A stretch of 8,040 nt of DNA from an uncultured Haemophilus sp. (GCA_959600045.1 CAUGKJ010000034.1:1-8040), one strand, 5' to 3'. Counted from the first letter of the stretch, positions 1 to 7,909 are shown. Numbers and translations are program-made. Notes: generated from the letters alone by a model not told the origin.

Positions 1-345
1 AATATCTGGGTTAGGCGTGCGCCCTGCTTTATATTCAGTTAGAAAATGCTCAAAAACATTATCCCAATATTCTGCAGCAAAATTAATTTTATGTAGTTTA
101 ATCTCCAACTTATCACATACAGCCTGAGCGTCTGCAAGATCAGCTGCGGCAGTACAGTAATCCGTATCATCATCTTCTTCCCAGTTTTTCATAAACAGGC
201 CTTCCACCTGTTGAAGAATAAAAGCTGACACAGAAGAATCCACGCCGCCAGACATACCACAAATCACTTTTTTGGTAGCATTTCTCGCAAGCTGTTCTTG
301 TGTAAGTTGAGGAAAGTGTTGATTATAAGTATTTGAAATTAACAT
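1..345 (-). CDS. mnmA: tRNA-specific 2-thiouridylase MnmA, 5' part (runs off left edge)
   Basis: The first 115 codons of MnmA (TrmU), the cytoplasmic enzyme that activates U34 of Lys, Glu and Gln tRNAs with ATP and thiolates it using sulfur from the IscS-Tus relay. Seen here: a short N-terminal extension typical of Pasteurellaceae, the PP-loop GMSGGVDSS at residues 30-38, the strand [18 protein letters not shown] at 47-64, the [14 protein letters not shown] segment and the [12 protein letters not shown] segment at the edge. In the family the next residues are LCN, so the nucleophilic Cys should lie just outside the window. The frame has no stop. ATG at 345 is supported by CGGGAG upstream. Odd: between the PP-loop helix (FILQQ) and VEGLF, four residues normally present (family pattern QQQGYQVEG) are absent, and Glu81 replaces the usual Gly of KLGI. 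mnmA follows nqrM in H. influenzae too. Identity is sure; full activity is not. Confidence 0.95.
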   Translation of the reverse strand, partial: MLISNTYNQHFPQLTQEQLARNATKKVICGMSGGVDSSVSAFILQQVEGLFMKNWEEDDDTDYCTAAADLADAQAVCDKLEIKLHKINFAAEYWDNVFEHFLTEYKAGRTPNPDI

Positions 346-349
346 AGTT

Positions 350-355
350 CTCCCG
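350..355 (-). promoter_or_regulatory. Ribosome binding site of mnmA
   Basis: On the minus strand CGGGAG lies 4 bases upstream of the ATG at 345 (spacer AACT). It supports this start rather than a later one near the PP-loop. A short inverted repeat (CTTCG at 359-363 and CGAAG at 371-375) lies just upstream in the leader. Confidence 0.6.
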
Positions 356-397
356 TAACTTCGGTTAAGGCGAAGCACATTGGTCATTGAATGAGAA

Positions 398-420
398 AAC
401 GGCAAAATAATTTTGCCGTT
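398..420 (-). terminator. Rho-independent terminator after nqrM
   Basis: A perfect 10-bp inverted repeat, AACGGCAAAA and TTTTGCCGTT, surrounds a 3-base loop. Read on the minus strand the stem ends in GCCGTT and continues TTCTC, giving a short run of four T. It lies about 40 bases past the nqrM stop and ahead of mnmA, so it most likely ends the nqr-apbE-nqrM transcript. The stem has only four G-C pairs and the T run is short, so it may be leaky. On the plus strand the tail is AGGTTTATTTTG, which is weaker, and no plus-strand gene arrives here. Confidence 0.65.
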
Positions 421-438
421 AGGTTTATTTTGCACATA

Positions 439-447
439 AAGTGCGGT
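439..447 (+). repeat. DNA uptake signal sequence (single copy)
   Basis: An exact AAGTGCGGT core, preceded by A and followed by CATTTTT, which agrees with the extended Haemophilus-type uptake signal (core followed by an A/T-rich stretch). It lies between the nqrM stop and the terminator hairpin and has no inverted partner nearby. The motif is known to bias DNA uptake during natural transformation in Haemophilus and relatives. Confidence 0.85.
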
Positions 448-461
448 CATTTTTGAGCAAG

Positions 462-722
462 TTATTTCACTTCATAAAATTGCGAATCATCATCTTTTTT
501 CGCAAATTTTTGCTCATATTCGGCTTTTGCTTGTTCATCGCCCGCATCTAATTTTGATTGAAGCGTGTCGCAAGGTTTATCACAATCGCAAGCTTTGGCA
601 ATACCAAGGGTAGATAAACCACCGCAGCTGCCTTTTAAACTTTGTTTTTTGATAATAAATCCGATAGACATCAACAATATAATCGCGACAAAAGCGATTA
701 AAGTAAAAAATAAAGTTTGCAT
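462..722 (-). CDS. nqrM: Na+-NQR maturation protein NqrM (DUF539 family)
   Basis: A protein of 86 residues with one N-terminal membrane helix (about residues 4-24) followed by a short basic stretch and a Cys-rich segment: Cys33 in GSCGG, then Cys45, Cys47 and Cys51 in ACDCDKPC. The tail is charged and rich in Asp, Glu and Lys. This is the layout of NqrM, which is required to mature Na+-NQR in Vibrio and is thought to help deliver iron to the Cys site between NqrD and NqrE; the four Cys are the conserved ones. It starts 2 bases after the apbE stop, so the two maturation genes are co-transcribed and probably translationally coupled. Its own ribosome binding site is weak (AAAGAAT). The family role is established; iron delivery is the accepted model rather than something this sequence shows. 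Confidence 0.93.
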   Translation of the reverse strand: MQTLFFTLIAFVAIILLMSIGFIIKKQSLKGSCGGLSTLGIAKACDCDKPCDTLQSKLDAGDEQAKAEYEQKFAKKDDDSQFYEVK

Positions 723-724
723 AA

Positions 725-1765
725 CTATTCTTTTGTTTCTGTTAATTTTTTGAACGCAGAGGATGATTTTGTGACAAAACCATTATCTGTTTTAATAATT
801 AAGTAAACGGCAAGATTATTTTTTTCTGCCACTTCTAACGCCTTGTCTTCACCCAGCACAAATAACCCTGTTGATAAACCATCTGCAGTCATTGAGGTTG
901 GAGCAAGGACCGTAATTGAGGCTAAATGATGCTGAATTGGGTAACCTGTTTTCGGATCAATTTCATGAGCAAAGCGTTTACCATTTTCTTCAAAGTAAAT
1001 ACGATAATCGCCAGAACTTGCCATTCCCATATTGTCTAATCCAATGACAGCTTCAACCGCTCTTTCACCTGTTGTAGTTGGTTTTTCAATTGCGATCTGC
1101 CAAGGTTTGCCTTCAATATTTTTTCCTTTCGCACGAATTTCACCGCCGATTTCAACCATGTAATTCTGAGCATTTAATTGTTCTAACTTTTCAGCCACCT
1201 GATCAACGCCAAAGCCTTTAGCAATCGAGGACAAATCGACATAAACTTGAGGAAGTGCTTTGCTTAATGTCGGTTTGGCAGCACTCATATCGAGGGCAAT
1301 TTTATCAATACCAACCCAAGCTTGGCGTTCAGCTAATTGTTCTGGTGTAGGTTGTTTTTCTGGACGTTTTTCCGGGCCAAATCCCCATAAATTAACGACA
1401 GGGCCAACAGTTACATCCAATGCACCTTCAGTCACTTTATTTAAACGAATCGCTTCGGCCAATACTTTGGCAAAATCTGCTGAAATCTCAATCGGTGTAT
1501 TCACTTGGGTATTTTGATTGAAACGACTCAATTCCGAATCTTTTTTGTAAGTGGACATTTTCGCGTTCACATCTTTTAAGATAGCTTCAATTTCTTCATG
1601 CGTCTTTTCAGATGTTGCTTTCATTGAGCCTTCATCAAGGTATTTAACATGATAAGTTGTTCCCATTGTTTTACCACTTAATGAGATAACTTTTGTTTCT
1701 TTTTCACAGGCTGCAAGACTTAATGCCATTGCCACCGCCACGATACCGCTTATTAATTTTTTCAT
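725..1765 (-). CDS. apbE: FAD:protein FMN transferase ApbE (lipoprotein)
   Basis: A 346-residue periplasmic lipoprotein that moves FMN from FAD onto Thr of SGAT-type motifs; here the targets are NqrB and NqrC of the same cluster. The signal peptide runs from MKKLIS to the lipobox LAAC, with the lipidated Cys at 20 and Glu at +2. Family motifs in order: MGTTYHV (34-40), GALDVTVGPVVNLWGFG (114-130), DLSSIAKGFGVD (177-188), EIGGEIRAKG (205-214), SGDYR (251-255), HEIDPKTGYP (267-276) and TADGLST (293-299), where Asp295 and Thr299 match the Mg2+-binding pair. Length and motifs are normal. ATG at 1765 has AGGAAA 5 bases upstream. It follows nqrF after 144 bases that hold an uptake-signal hairpin, so it may be read by read-through from the nqr genes, by a local promoter, or both. 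Confidence 0.96.
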   Translation of the reverse strand: MKKLISGIVAVAMALSLAACEKETKVISLSGKTMGTTYHVKYLDEGSMKATSEKTHEEIEAILKDVNAKMSTYKKDSELSRFNQNTQVNTPIEISADFAKVLAEAIRLNKVTEGALDVTVGPVVNLWGFGPEKRPEKQPTPEQLAERQAWVGIDKIALDMSAAKPTLSKALPQVYVDLSSIAKGFGVDQVAEKLEQLNAQNYMVEIGGEIRAKGKNIEGKPWQIAIEKPTTTGERAVEAVIGLDNMGMASSGDYRIYFEENGKRFAHEIDPKTGYPIQHHLASITVLAPTSMTADGLSTGLFVLGEDKALEVAEKNNLAVYLIIKTDNGFVTKSSSAFKKLTETKE

Positions 1766-1770
1766 CTGGA

Positions 1771-1776
1771 TTTCCT
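1771..1776 (-). promoter_or_regulatory. Ribosome binding site of apbE
   Basis: AGGAAA on the minus strand lies 5 bases upstream of ATG at 1765, fixing the start so that the full lipoprotein signal peptide is included. Confidence 0.6.
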
Positions 1777-1852
1777 AAATCTGTGAACTACTAGCAAACT
1801 AAACAAAATTTACCTGTAATCATAGAAAATTTTCTAAAAACACCTTAAATTT

Positions 1853-1881
1853 TGACCGCACTTCATCACAAAGTGCGGTCA
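1853..1881. repeat. Inverted pair of uptake signal sequences (hairpin between nqrF and apbE)
   Basis: TGACCGCACTT (1853-1863) and AAGTGCGGTCA (1871-1881) form a perfect 11-bp stem with a 7-base loop; each arm holds an exact 9-base uptake signal core (1855-1863 reverse, 1871-1879 forward). Such head-to-head pairs often act as transcription terminators in Haemophilus. Here the minus-strand transcript meets the stem about 30 bases after the nqrF stop, but the stem is followed by AAAATTTAAGG, not a T run. The plus-strand tail, GTTTTC, is the better one. It could be a partial terminator or a 3'-end stabiliser that lets apbE be made at a lower level. Confidence 0.85.
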
Positions 1882-1909
1882 GTTTTCATGATGTTTTGAT
1901 TAACTAAAA

Positions 1910-3145
1910 TCAACCACCGAAGTCATCTAATAAGATGTTTTCATCTTCAACACCGAGGTCTTTCAACATTTTGATTACCGCCGCGTTCATCACCGGAGGT
2001 CCACACATATAGTATTCACAATCTTCTGGTGCTTCATGATTTTTCAAGTAGTTTTCATAAAGTACGTTGTGAATAAAGCCGGTGTAACCTGTCCAGTTAT
2101 CTTCCGGTAACGGATCAGATAATGCCACATGCCATGTAAAGTTTGGATTTTCTGCTTGAAGCTGATCAAAATCTTCTACATAGAACATTTCACGTTTAGA
2201 ACGTGCACCATACCAGAATGACATTTTACGTTTAGAGTGTAAACGTTTTAATTGGTCAAAGATATGAGAACGCATTGGCGCCATACCCGCACCACCACCG
2301 ATGAAGACCATTTCGTTGTCGGTTTCTTTCGCAAAGAATTCACCGAATGGACCTGAAATTGTCACTTTATCACCTGGTTTTAATGACCAAATGTAAGAAG
2401 ACATTTGACCTGGAGGTGCATCAGGTTGACGTGGTGGAGGCGTTGCAATACGCACGTTAAGCATAATAATTCCTTTCTCTTCTGGGTATGAAGCCATAGA
2501 GTAAGCACGGATAATATGCTCATCCACTTTAGACACATAACGCCATAAATCGTATTTGTCCCAATCTTCGTGGTATTCTTCTGGAATATCGAAATCTTTA
2601 TAGTAAACCGTATGTGGATCAGCTTCAATTTGGATATAACCACCCGCACGGAAAGGTACTTCTTCGCCTTCAGGAATCGCTAATTTAAGCTCTTTGATGA
2701 AGGTTGCTTTGTTATCGTTAGAAATAACAGTACATTCCCATTTTTTCACACCGAAAATTTCTTCTGGAAGTTCAACGTCCATATTGCCTTTTACATTAAC
2801 TTGGCAAGCTAAACGATAGCCTTCTTTTGCTTCACGTTTATTAATATGAGAAAGCTCGGTTGGTAGAATTTCACCACCGCCACTTTTCACTTTCACAATA
2901 CATTGGCCACAAGAACCACCGCCACCACAAGCAGAAGAAACGAAGATACCTTTACTTGCTAAAGCACCAAGTAATTTGCCGCCAGCTGGTAAAGTGATCG
3001 CTTTTTCAGGATCGTCATTAATAGAAATGGTGATATCACCAGAATCCACTAATTTTGATTTAGCGAATAAAATAATCGCAACGAGCACTAAAAGGATGAC
3101 CGTAAATGCCGCAACACCTAATAATAAAATTGAAGATTCGCTCAT
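1910..3145 (-). CDS. nqrF: Na+-NQR subunit F, NADH dehydrogenase with 2Fe-2S and FAD
   Basis: The 411-residue entry subunit of Na+-NQR; it oxidises NADH on the cytoplasmic face and sends electrons through FAD and a 2Fe-2S centre. The order is: one N-terminal membrane helix (about 5-28); a ferredoxin domain with cluster ligands Cys73, Cys79, Cys82 and Cys114 in the pattern [10 protein letters not shown]...LAC; an FAD-binding barrel with RAYSMASYP (213-221); and an NAD-binding domain with GGGAGMAP (283-290), YMCGPPVM (379-386) and the C-terminal DDFGG. Length equals that of known NqrF proteins and all ligands are present. The start at 3145 has AAGGAGG 5 bases upstream, abutting the nqrE stop 10 bases away. 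It is the last of the six structural genes; a hairpin follows before apbE. Confidence 0.98.
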   Translation of the reverse strand: MSESSILLLGVAAFTVILLVLVAIILFAKSKLVDSGDITISINDDPEKAITLPAGGKLLGALASKGIFVSSACGGGGSCGQCIVKVKSGGGEILPTELSHINKREAKEGYRLACQVNVKGNMDVELPEEIFGVKKWECTVISNDNKATFIKELKLAIPEGEEVPFRAGGYIQIEADPHTVYYKDFDIPEEYHEDWDKYDLWRYVSKVDEHIIRAYSMASYPEEKGIIMLNVRIATPPPRQPDAPPGQMSSYIWSLKPGDKVTISGPFGEFFAKETDNEMVFIGGGAGMAPMRSHIFDQLKRLHSKRKMSFWYGARSKREMFYVEDFDQLQAENPNFTWHVALSDPLPEDNWTGYTGFIHNVLYENYLKNHEAPEDCEYYMCGPPVMNAAVIKMLKDLGVEDENILLDDFGG

Positions 3146-3155
3146 TTATGCCTCC

Positions 3156-3752
3156 TTATAACTGAATACCAGAGAATGACATAAAGCCAAGCGCCATCAA
3201 GCCTGCAGTGATAAAGGTAATCCCTAATCCTTTTAAGCCTGCCGGTACATCGGCATATTTCATTTTTTCGGTTAAGCCTGCAAGCGCAACGATTGCTAAC
3301 ATCCAACCAAGCCCCGCACCTACACCATAAACTGCAGATTCTGCAAAAGTGTATTCACGTTGTACCGCAAAAGATACACCACCAAAGATCGCACAGTTTA
3401 CGGCGATAAGTGGAAGGAAGATACCTAATGCGTTATAAAGTGCCGGGAAGAATTTATCTAAAGTCATTTCAAGTAATTGAACAAGACCCGCAATAATCCC
3501 GATAAAGGTAATGAAGTTTAAAAACTCAAGGCTTACACCTTCTACCAATGCGCCATCTTTTAATACATGTTCATACACAAATTGGTTCGCAGGTACCGCA
3601 ATACCAAGTACTACTGTTACCGCAACACCAAGGCCAAATGCCGTAGAAACTTTCTTAGAAACCGCAAGGAAAGTACACATCCCTAAGAAGAAAGAGAGCG
3701 CCATGTTTTCAATGAAGATCGCCTTCACGAATAGGCTAATATAATGTTCCAT
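3156..3752 (-). CDS. nqrE: Na+-NQR subunit E
   Basis: A 198-residue integral membrane subunit of the NqrDE/RnfAE family with about six helices. It pairs with NqrD in inverted topology, and the two hold the Cys-bound iron centre in the middle of the membrane that links NqrF to NqrC. The two family Cys are visible: Cys26 in [12 protein letters not shown] and Cys120 in AVNCAIFGG. The segment [17 protein letters not shown] is the loop typical of NqrE. RnfA is the nearest alternative but is excluded by the gene order. ATG at 3752 has AGGAGA 8 bases upstream, inside the end of nqrD, and the gap between the two genes is only 3 bases, so translation is probably coupled. Confidence 0.97.
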   Translation of the reverse strand: MEHYISLFVKAIFIENMALSFFLGMCTFLAVSKKVSTAFGLGVAVTVVLGIAVPANQFVYEHVLKDGALVEGVSLEFLNFITFIGIIAGLVQLLEMTLDKFFPALYNALGIFLPLIAVNCAIFGGVSFAVQREYTFAESAVYGVGAGLGWMLAIVALAGLTEKMKYADVPAGLKGLGITFITAGLMALGFMSFSGIQL

Positions 3753-3755
3753 TGA

Positions 3756-4385
3756 TTATTTCTCCTGTTGCTCAGGTTTCCACGTTCTTAAGCCCCAAAT
3801 AACGAAGCCGATAATAAAGAACGCACTTGGTGCAAGAAGGAATAAACCGTTTGGTTGATACCAACCACCGTCTTGAATTGTTTGGAATACAGGGAAACCA
3901 AATAAACGACCAGAACCGATTAGTTCACGTAATGTTGCAACAATTAATAAGATCGCACCATAACCTAAACCGTTACCGATACCATCAACAAAGCTTTCTA
4001 GCGGAGGTGATTTCATCGCAAACGCTTCTGCGCGTCCCATTACGATACAGTTTGTAATGATAAGACCAACGAATACAGAAAGTTGTTTAGATAAACCATA
4101 AGCATAAGCTTTTAATACTTGGTCAACCAAAATTACTAAAGACGCAATAATCGCCAGCTGGACAATGATACGGATACTATTTGGAATATAGTTACGAATC
4201 AATGAAATGAACAAACTGGAGAAACCGGTTACCAAACTTACCGCAATCGCCATAACGATCGCTGTTTGTAATTGGGTTGTTACCGCTAATGCAGAACAGA
4301 TACCCAAAATTTGCAAGGCAATCGGGTTATTTTTAACAATAGGATCGAATAAAAGACCTTTTAAGTTTACTTTTGCATCAGCCAT
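3756..4385 (-). CDS. nqrD: Na+-NQR subunit D
   Basis: A 209-residue membrane subunit, partner of NqrE and paralogous to it and to RnfE, with about six helices. The paired Cys of the iron site are Cys30 in [13 protein letters not shown] and Cys113 in [16 protein letters not shown]. The N-terminal [13 protein letters not shown] and the C-terminal [13 protein letters not shown] are typical of NqrD. Its ATG shares one base with the nqrC stop (TAATG), and AGGAGA lies 9 bases upstream within nqrC, which points to translational coupling and equal stoichiometry with NqrC. Nothing looks unusual in length or composition. Confidence 0.97.
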   Translation of the reverse strand: MADAKVNLKGLLFDPIVKNNPIALQILGICSALAVTTQLQTAIVMAIAVSLVTGFSSLFISLIRNYIPNSIRIIVQLAIIASLVILVDQVLKAYAYGLSKQLSVFVGLIITNCIVMGRAEAFAMKSPPLESFVDGIGNGLGYGAILLIVATLRELIGSGRLFGFPVFQTIQDGGWYQPNGLFLLAPSAFFIIGFVIWGLRTWKPEQQEK

Positions 4386-5176
4386 TATTTGATTTCTCCT
4401 GCTTTAAATTTCGCTAAGAATGGACCAAAGCCATTTTGGCTGAACCAATAATCAAATGAACCTTGAACACCGTTACTGGTTAAAGTTGCACCTGATAAAC
4501 CATCTACACCGTGCTCTTTATCTGCAGCAGAGCTACCTTTATAGATTTTGAATTTTTGGTTACCTTGTTCATCGAATAATTTTTTATCAACGAACTGTGC
4601 TTGCCAACGAGGGTTCGCAATTTCGCCCCCAAGACCAGCTGTTTCACCTTGATCATAGTAAGTAATACCTTTGATGGTATTTGCATCTGGTGCAACAGAA
4701 ACAAAACCATACATGGTTGACCATAAACCACGGCCATACATTGGTAATACCACTTGGGTTACATTGCCTTGTTCATCTTTTACAAGATAAACACGCGCTT
4801 GGTTTGCACGAACCTTAATTCCTGCTTTATCAGCCTCAGCTGGGATAGCTTGGCTTTTAGCTGGATCTTTAACGGCATCTTTAGGTTCAAATTTATTAAT
4901 TTCTTCTGCTGAAGCTTGAACGTAATCACCACTTTGCAAATCCACTAAACGTGGTTCAATAAATTTGCTGTAAGTGTCTTTAATTACTGATGCATTATCT
5001 TCTTTCATTAAGCCAGCAACAGTTAAAATGTTACGTTGAACGTCGAGTGCTTTTTGTTCATCTTGCTTGGATTTTAATGCTACTGCAGCACCAGAAACCA
5101 CGATAGAACACACTAAACTTAGCAACACAACAACGGTAACTGTACCGCTAACGCTATCTTTATTAAATTTAGCCAT
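4385..5176 (-). CDS. nqrC: Na+-NQR subunit C, covalent FMN carrier
   Basis: A 263-residue subunit with one membrane helix (about 12-34) and a large periplasmic FMN-binding domain. FMN is linked by a phosphodiester bond to Thr231 in [12 protein letters not shown], put there by ApbE. Other family segments are [15 protein letters not shown] (148-162), [16 protein letters not shown] (171-186) and [14 protein letters not shown] near the C-terminus. A Lys/Asp-rich insert around 90-112 makes it somewhat longer than the H. influenzae protein as I recall it, but within the family range. I chose [11 protein letters not shown] as the start; the frame stays open 25 codons further upstream, but those residues lie wholly over nqrB and do not resemble NqrC. 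The start overlaps the nqrB end by 8 bases. Confidence 0.97.
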   Translation of the reverse strand: MAKFNKDSVSGTVTVVVLLSLVCSIVVSGAAVALKSKQDEQKALDVQRNILTVAGLMKEDNASVIKDTYSKFIEPRLVDLQSGDYVQASAEEINKFEPKDAVKDPAKSQAIPAEADKAGIKVRANQARVYLVKDEQGNVTQVVLPMYGRGLWSTMYGFVSVAPDANTIKGITYYDQGETAGLGGEIANPRWQAQFVDKKLFDEQGNQKFKIYKGSSAADKEHGVDGLSGATLTSNGVQGSFDYWFSQNGFGPFLAKFKAGEIK

Positions 5177-6404
5177 TTGTTCTTGCTCTCCGACGTTTGA
5201 TATTTGCTTGAACCACGATGTAGTCGAAAATTGGTGCAAATAAGTTTGCAAATAAAATCGCTAACATCATCCCTTCTGGATAAGCTGGGTTCACTGTACG
5301 AATTAATACCGCCATCACGCCAATTAACGCACCGTACCACCATTTACCCGTGTTGGTAAATGAAGCGGATACTGGGTCGGTTGCCATAAAGATCATACCA
5401 AGTGCAAAACCACCTAATACAAAGTGCCAATGCCAAGGCATTGAGAACATTTGGTTAGAATCAGAACCGATTAAGTTGAATAAGGTTGCTGTACCAATCA
5501 TACCGATCATGACACCAGCCATAATGCGCCAAGAAGCAATTCGAGTGAATACAATCACTGCACCACCGATTAATAACGCAAGCGTTGAAACCTCACCCAT
5601 TGAACCTGGAATATTACCAATGAATGCATCCATCCAAGTAATAGGTTGACCGGTTACCGTGTGTTGTAATGCTGCTTGACCACCTTGAGACCATTGTGAG
5701 AGTGCGGTTGCACCAGAGAAACCATCTGCAGCAGTCCATACTAAGTCACCGGAAATTTGAGCCGGATAAGCAAAGAATAAGAATGCACGACCCGCAAGCG
5801 CAGGGTTCATAAAGTTACGACCTACACCACCGAAGATTTCTTTCGCTACCACGATACCAAAGCTGATACCAAGTGCAGCTTGCCATAATGGTAATGTTGG
5901 TGGAACGATTAACGCAAATAAAATGGTTGAAACGAACATCCCTTCATTTACTTCATGACCACGTACCACTGAGAATAATAATTCCCAAATTGTACAAACG
6001 GTAAATACCACTAAGTAAATTGGTAAGAAGAAGATCGCCCCTAACGCCATTTTTGAGCCCCAAGTTGCATTATTGGTTAAGTCTAAACCTAATGAACTTG
6101 CAAGCGCATAGTGCCAATCGTTAGCAATCAATTGATCTAAATTGCCTAATTGATTTAAAGCGGGGATCGCTTGGTTACCCACATTGTACATCCCGTAGAA
6201 AATCGCAGGGAACAACGCAAGGAAAACCGTAATCATCATACGTTTTGAGTCTAACGCATCACGAACGTGTGTGTTTTTGTGCGTTACCGTACCTGGTGTG
6301 TAAAGCAAGGTATAAATCGATTCAAAGATCGGATAAAGCTTGCTGTATTTACCGCCTGGTAAAAACGCGGGTTCCATTTTTTCAAAAAGATTTTTTAAAC
6401 CCAT
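5169..6404 (-). CDS. nqrB: Na+-NQR subunit B, main membrane subunit with FMN and riboflavin
   Basis: A 411-residue polytopic subunit (about ten helices) that forms the Na+ path, carries covalent FMN and noncovalent riboflavin, and works with NqrA in quinone reduction. The flavinylation motif is [10 protein letters not shown], with FMN on Thr233. Other recognisable parts are the N-terminal [33 protein letters not shown] (148-167), [20 protein letters not shown] (192-211), [19 protein letters not shown] (340-358) and the basic C-terminus [11 protein letters not shown]. Length equals that of known NqrB. It begins 2 bases after the nqrA stop, with a strong AAGGAAGG site inside the end of nqrA. 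A near uptake signal with one mismatch (GAGTGCGGT, 5700-5708) lies within the gene. Confidence 0.98.
   Translation of the reverse strand: MGLKNLFEKMEPAFLPGGKYSKLYPIFESIYTLLYTPGTVTHKNTHVRDALDSKRMMITVFLALFPAIFYGMYNVGNQAIPALNQLGNLDQLIANDWHYALASSLGLDLTNNATWGSKMALGAIFFLPIYLVVFTVCTIWELLFSVVRGHEVNEGMFVSTILFALIVPPTLPLWQAALGISFGIVVAKEIFGGVGRNFMNPALAGRAFLFFAYPAQISGDLVWTAADGFSGATALSQWSQGGQAALQHTVTGQPITWMDAFIGNIPGSMGEVSTLALLIGGAVIVFTRIASWRIMAGVMIGMIGTATLFNLIGSDSNQMFSMPWHWHFVLGGFALGMIFMATDPVSASFTNTGKWWYGALIGVMAVLIRTVNPAYPEGMMLAILFANLFAPIFDYIVVQANIKRRRARTNG
5186..5191 (-). promoter_or_regulatory. Ribosome binding site of nqrC inside the nqrB end
   Basis: GGAGAG on the minus strand lies 9 bases upstream of ATG at 5176, within the last codons of nqrB. 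It supports the start at 5176 (MAKFNK) over the ATG at 5251 in the same frame. Confidence 0.6.
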
Positions 6405-6406
6405 TT

Positions 6407-7750
6407 TTAACCTTCCTTCTCAATCTTATCTAATACTTGACGCAAGATTGAACCGTATTCATATTTGCCCGGGCAAACGAAAGAACATAACGCTAAGTCT
6501 TCTTCATCTAATTCAAGACAACCTAACGCTTGTGAACCGTCGGTATCGCCCACGATTAAATCACGTAATAATAATGTCGGTAAAATATCCAACGGCATCA
6601 CGCGCTCATAGCTACCGATTGGTACCATTGCACGCTCACCACCATTTTCTGCAGTAGTGAAGTTGAATAATTTTTTACCAAAGTGGCCTAATACGGTACG
6701 GGTAATCGAATATTTGTTCGATTGTGGAGTGATCCAACCTAAGAACTCTTTCTCATTACCTTCTGCAATCACAGAAACTTGTAATGCATAACGACCTAAA
6801 TAGTCGTGAGCATCTTTTGCTGTTTGACCACAAAGCACAGAACCAGAAATCACACGGTTATTACCGTCTTTTAACTCACCTGCCGTTAATTGAGAAAGGT
6901 TAGCACCAATTACGGTACGAACTAGACGAGGCTCTTTCACTTGCGGACCAGCAAGAGAAACAACGCGCTCAACATAAAGTTCGCCCGTAGTGAATAATTT
7001 ACCTACAGCAATCACATCTTGGTAATTGATGTGCCATACGGTTTTATGAACACCAACCGGATCGATAAAGTGAATATGTGTACCCACTAAACCTGCAGGG
7101 TGAACACCGCCAAAATCATGTACTTTTAGGTTAGCTAAATCCACGGTTGGAATATTACTATTACCCGCTTTACATAGATTTAATGGTTTATTTGGGAATA
7201 GACGACTTAATACTGTTAAACCGTCAATAAAATCTTGCCAATGCTCTTTTAACACCACCTCTGGATTTGCTGCCAAAGGATTAGTATCCATCGCATTTAC
7301 AAACAGAGAAGAAGGTTCTGCATCTAAGGCAGGCACTTTGCTGAACGGACGGGTGCGGAATGCTGTCCACAAACCGGATTCAACGAGGTTTTGTTTAACT
7401 TGTTCAGAAGAAAGCGTATTGAGCTCACCTGCGTTATATTTAGCGAAAGTAACTTGATCGTTACCTTGCACATCAATGACCACAGATTGTAATACACGTT
7501 TTTCGCCACGATTAATTACAGTGATAGTACCACTTGCAGGGGCTGTGAAAACCACTCCAGGGTTTTTCTTGTCTTCAAAAAGCACTTGGCCTTTTTTCAC
7601 AACATCGCCTTCACGTACCTTCATAGAAGGACGCATACCCACATACTCTTCACCAAGAATCGCAACCTGATTCACAGCGTTACCGCTATGGATTACTTGT
7701 GCTGGTTTTCCTGCAATAGGAAGATCCAAGCCTTTTTTGATTGTAATCAT
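6407..7750 (-). CDS. nqrA: Na+-NQR subunit A
   Basis: A 447-residue peripheral cytoplasmic subunit that docks on NqrB and takes part in quinone binding and reduction; it has no cofactor or membrane helix of its own and none is seen. It belongs to the NqrA/RnfC fold family. Near the N-terminus is a barrel-sandwich segment, [19 protein letters not shown] (45-63) followed by [11 protein letters not shown] (66-76). The C-terminal region holds [27 protein letters not shown] and CPGKYEYG (426-433), which are typical. Length matches the family. ATG at 7750 gives the canonical [14 protein letters not shown] start, but no good Shine-Dalgarno precedes it (AGAAAAGTAGTGCAAACAGT), unlike the strong sites of nqrB, nqrD, nqrE and nqrF. 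It is the first gene of the operon. Confidence 0.98.
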   Translation of the reverse strand: MITIKKGLDLPIAGKPAQVIHSGNAVNQVAILGEEYVGMRPSMKVREGDVVKKGQVLFEDKKNPGVVFTAPASGTITVINRGEKRVLQSVVIDVQGNDQVTFAKYNAGELNTLSSEQVKQNLVESGLWTAFRTRPFSKVPALDAEPSSLFVNAMDTNPLAANPEVVLKEHWQDFIDGLTVLSRLFPNKPLNLCKAGNSNIPTVDLANLKVHDFGGVHPAGLVGTHIHFIDPVGVHKTVWHINYQDVIAVGKLFTTGELYVERVVSLAGPQVKEPRLVRTVIGANLSQLTAGELKDGNNRVISGSVLCGQTAKDAHDYLGRYALQVSVIAEGNEKEFLGWITPQSNKYSITRTVLGHFGKKLFNFTTAENGGERAMVPIGSYERVMPLDILPTLLLRDLIVGDTDGSQALGCLELDEEDLALCSFVCPGKYEYGSILRQVLDKIEKEG

Positions 7751-7780
7751 ACTGTTTGCACTACTTTTCTAGGTTAAAAA

Positions 7781-7826
7781 CACGATTGCGATTAAAGCAT
7801 ACACTCTAAAAGCAATCTCACGATTG
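7781..7826. repeat. CACGATTG direct repeats in the divergent promoter region
   Basis: CACGATTG occurs at 7781-7788 and again at 7819-7826, start to start 38 bases apart. The second copy overlaps a small inverted repeat, CAATC (7813-7817) and GATTG (7822-7826), with a 4-base loop. The cluster lies over the presumed nqrA promoter and could be an operator, but I cannot match it to a known regulator. Confidence 0.4.
7790..7817 (-). promoter_or_regulatory. Candidate promoter of the nqr operon
   Basis: Read on the minus strand, an extended -10 element TGC-TTTAAT (7799-7791, five of six bases match TATAAT and TG is correctly placed) lies about 41 bases upstream of the nqrA start. No convincing -35 hexamer is found at 16-18 bases, as expected for an extended -10 promoter or one needing an activator. 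GATTGC (7784-7789) and GCAATC (7812-7817) form a 6-bp inverted repeat that brackets the element. The call is inference from the sequence. Confidence 0.35.
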
Positions 7827-7909
7827 AGCGTGACCAGAAAACACTTTTAAGATCAAAGCGTTATTAACTGACACATAAATTCAAAAACTCAAATCTGTTT
7901 AATTCCTCG

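Noticed and set aside
359..375. A small inverted repeat (CTTCG and CGAAG) in the mnmA leader, as a possible riboswitch or attenuator
   Set aside because: The stem is 5 bp with a 7-base loop in a leader of about 115 bases; there is no T run or further structure to support a regulatory RNA.
5177..5251. A 25-residue N-terminal extension of NqrC from an upstream in-frame ATG
   Set aside because: The extension lies wholly inside nqrB, does not resemble NqrC, and a ribosome binding site sits before the family-typical start at 5176.
5350..5649. A plus-strand open frame of 99 codons over nqrB, and similar ones at 6340-6657, 1260-1517 and 3511-3744
   Set aside because: They are antisense shadows of conserved nqr and apbE genes, with no ribosome binding sites and no recognisable protein features.
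5700..5708. A uptake-signal-like GAGTGCGGT inside nqrB
   Set aside because: It has one mismatch in the core and lies in coding sequence; near matches are expected by chance and by codon content.
7819..7850. A possible CRP or FNR site, or a plus-strand promoter for the divergent gene (TTGAGC with TTTAAG)
   Set aside because: The half-sites do not have correct spacing or symmetry, and the hexamers match consensus too poorly to call.
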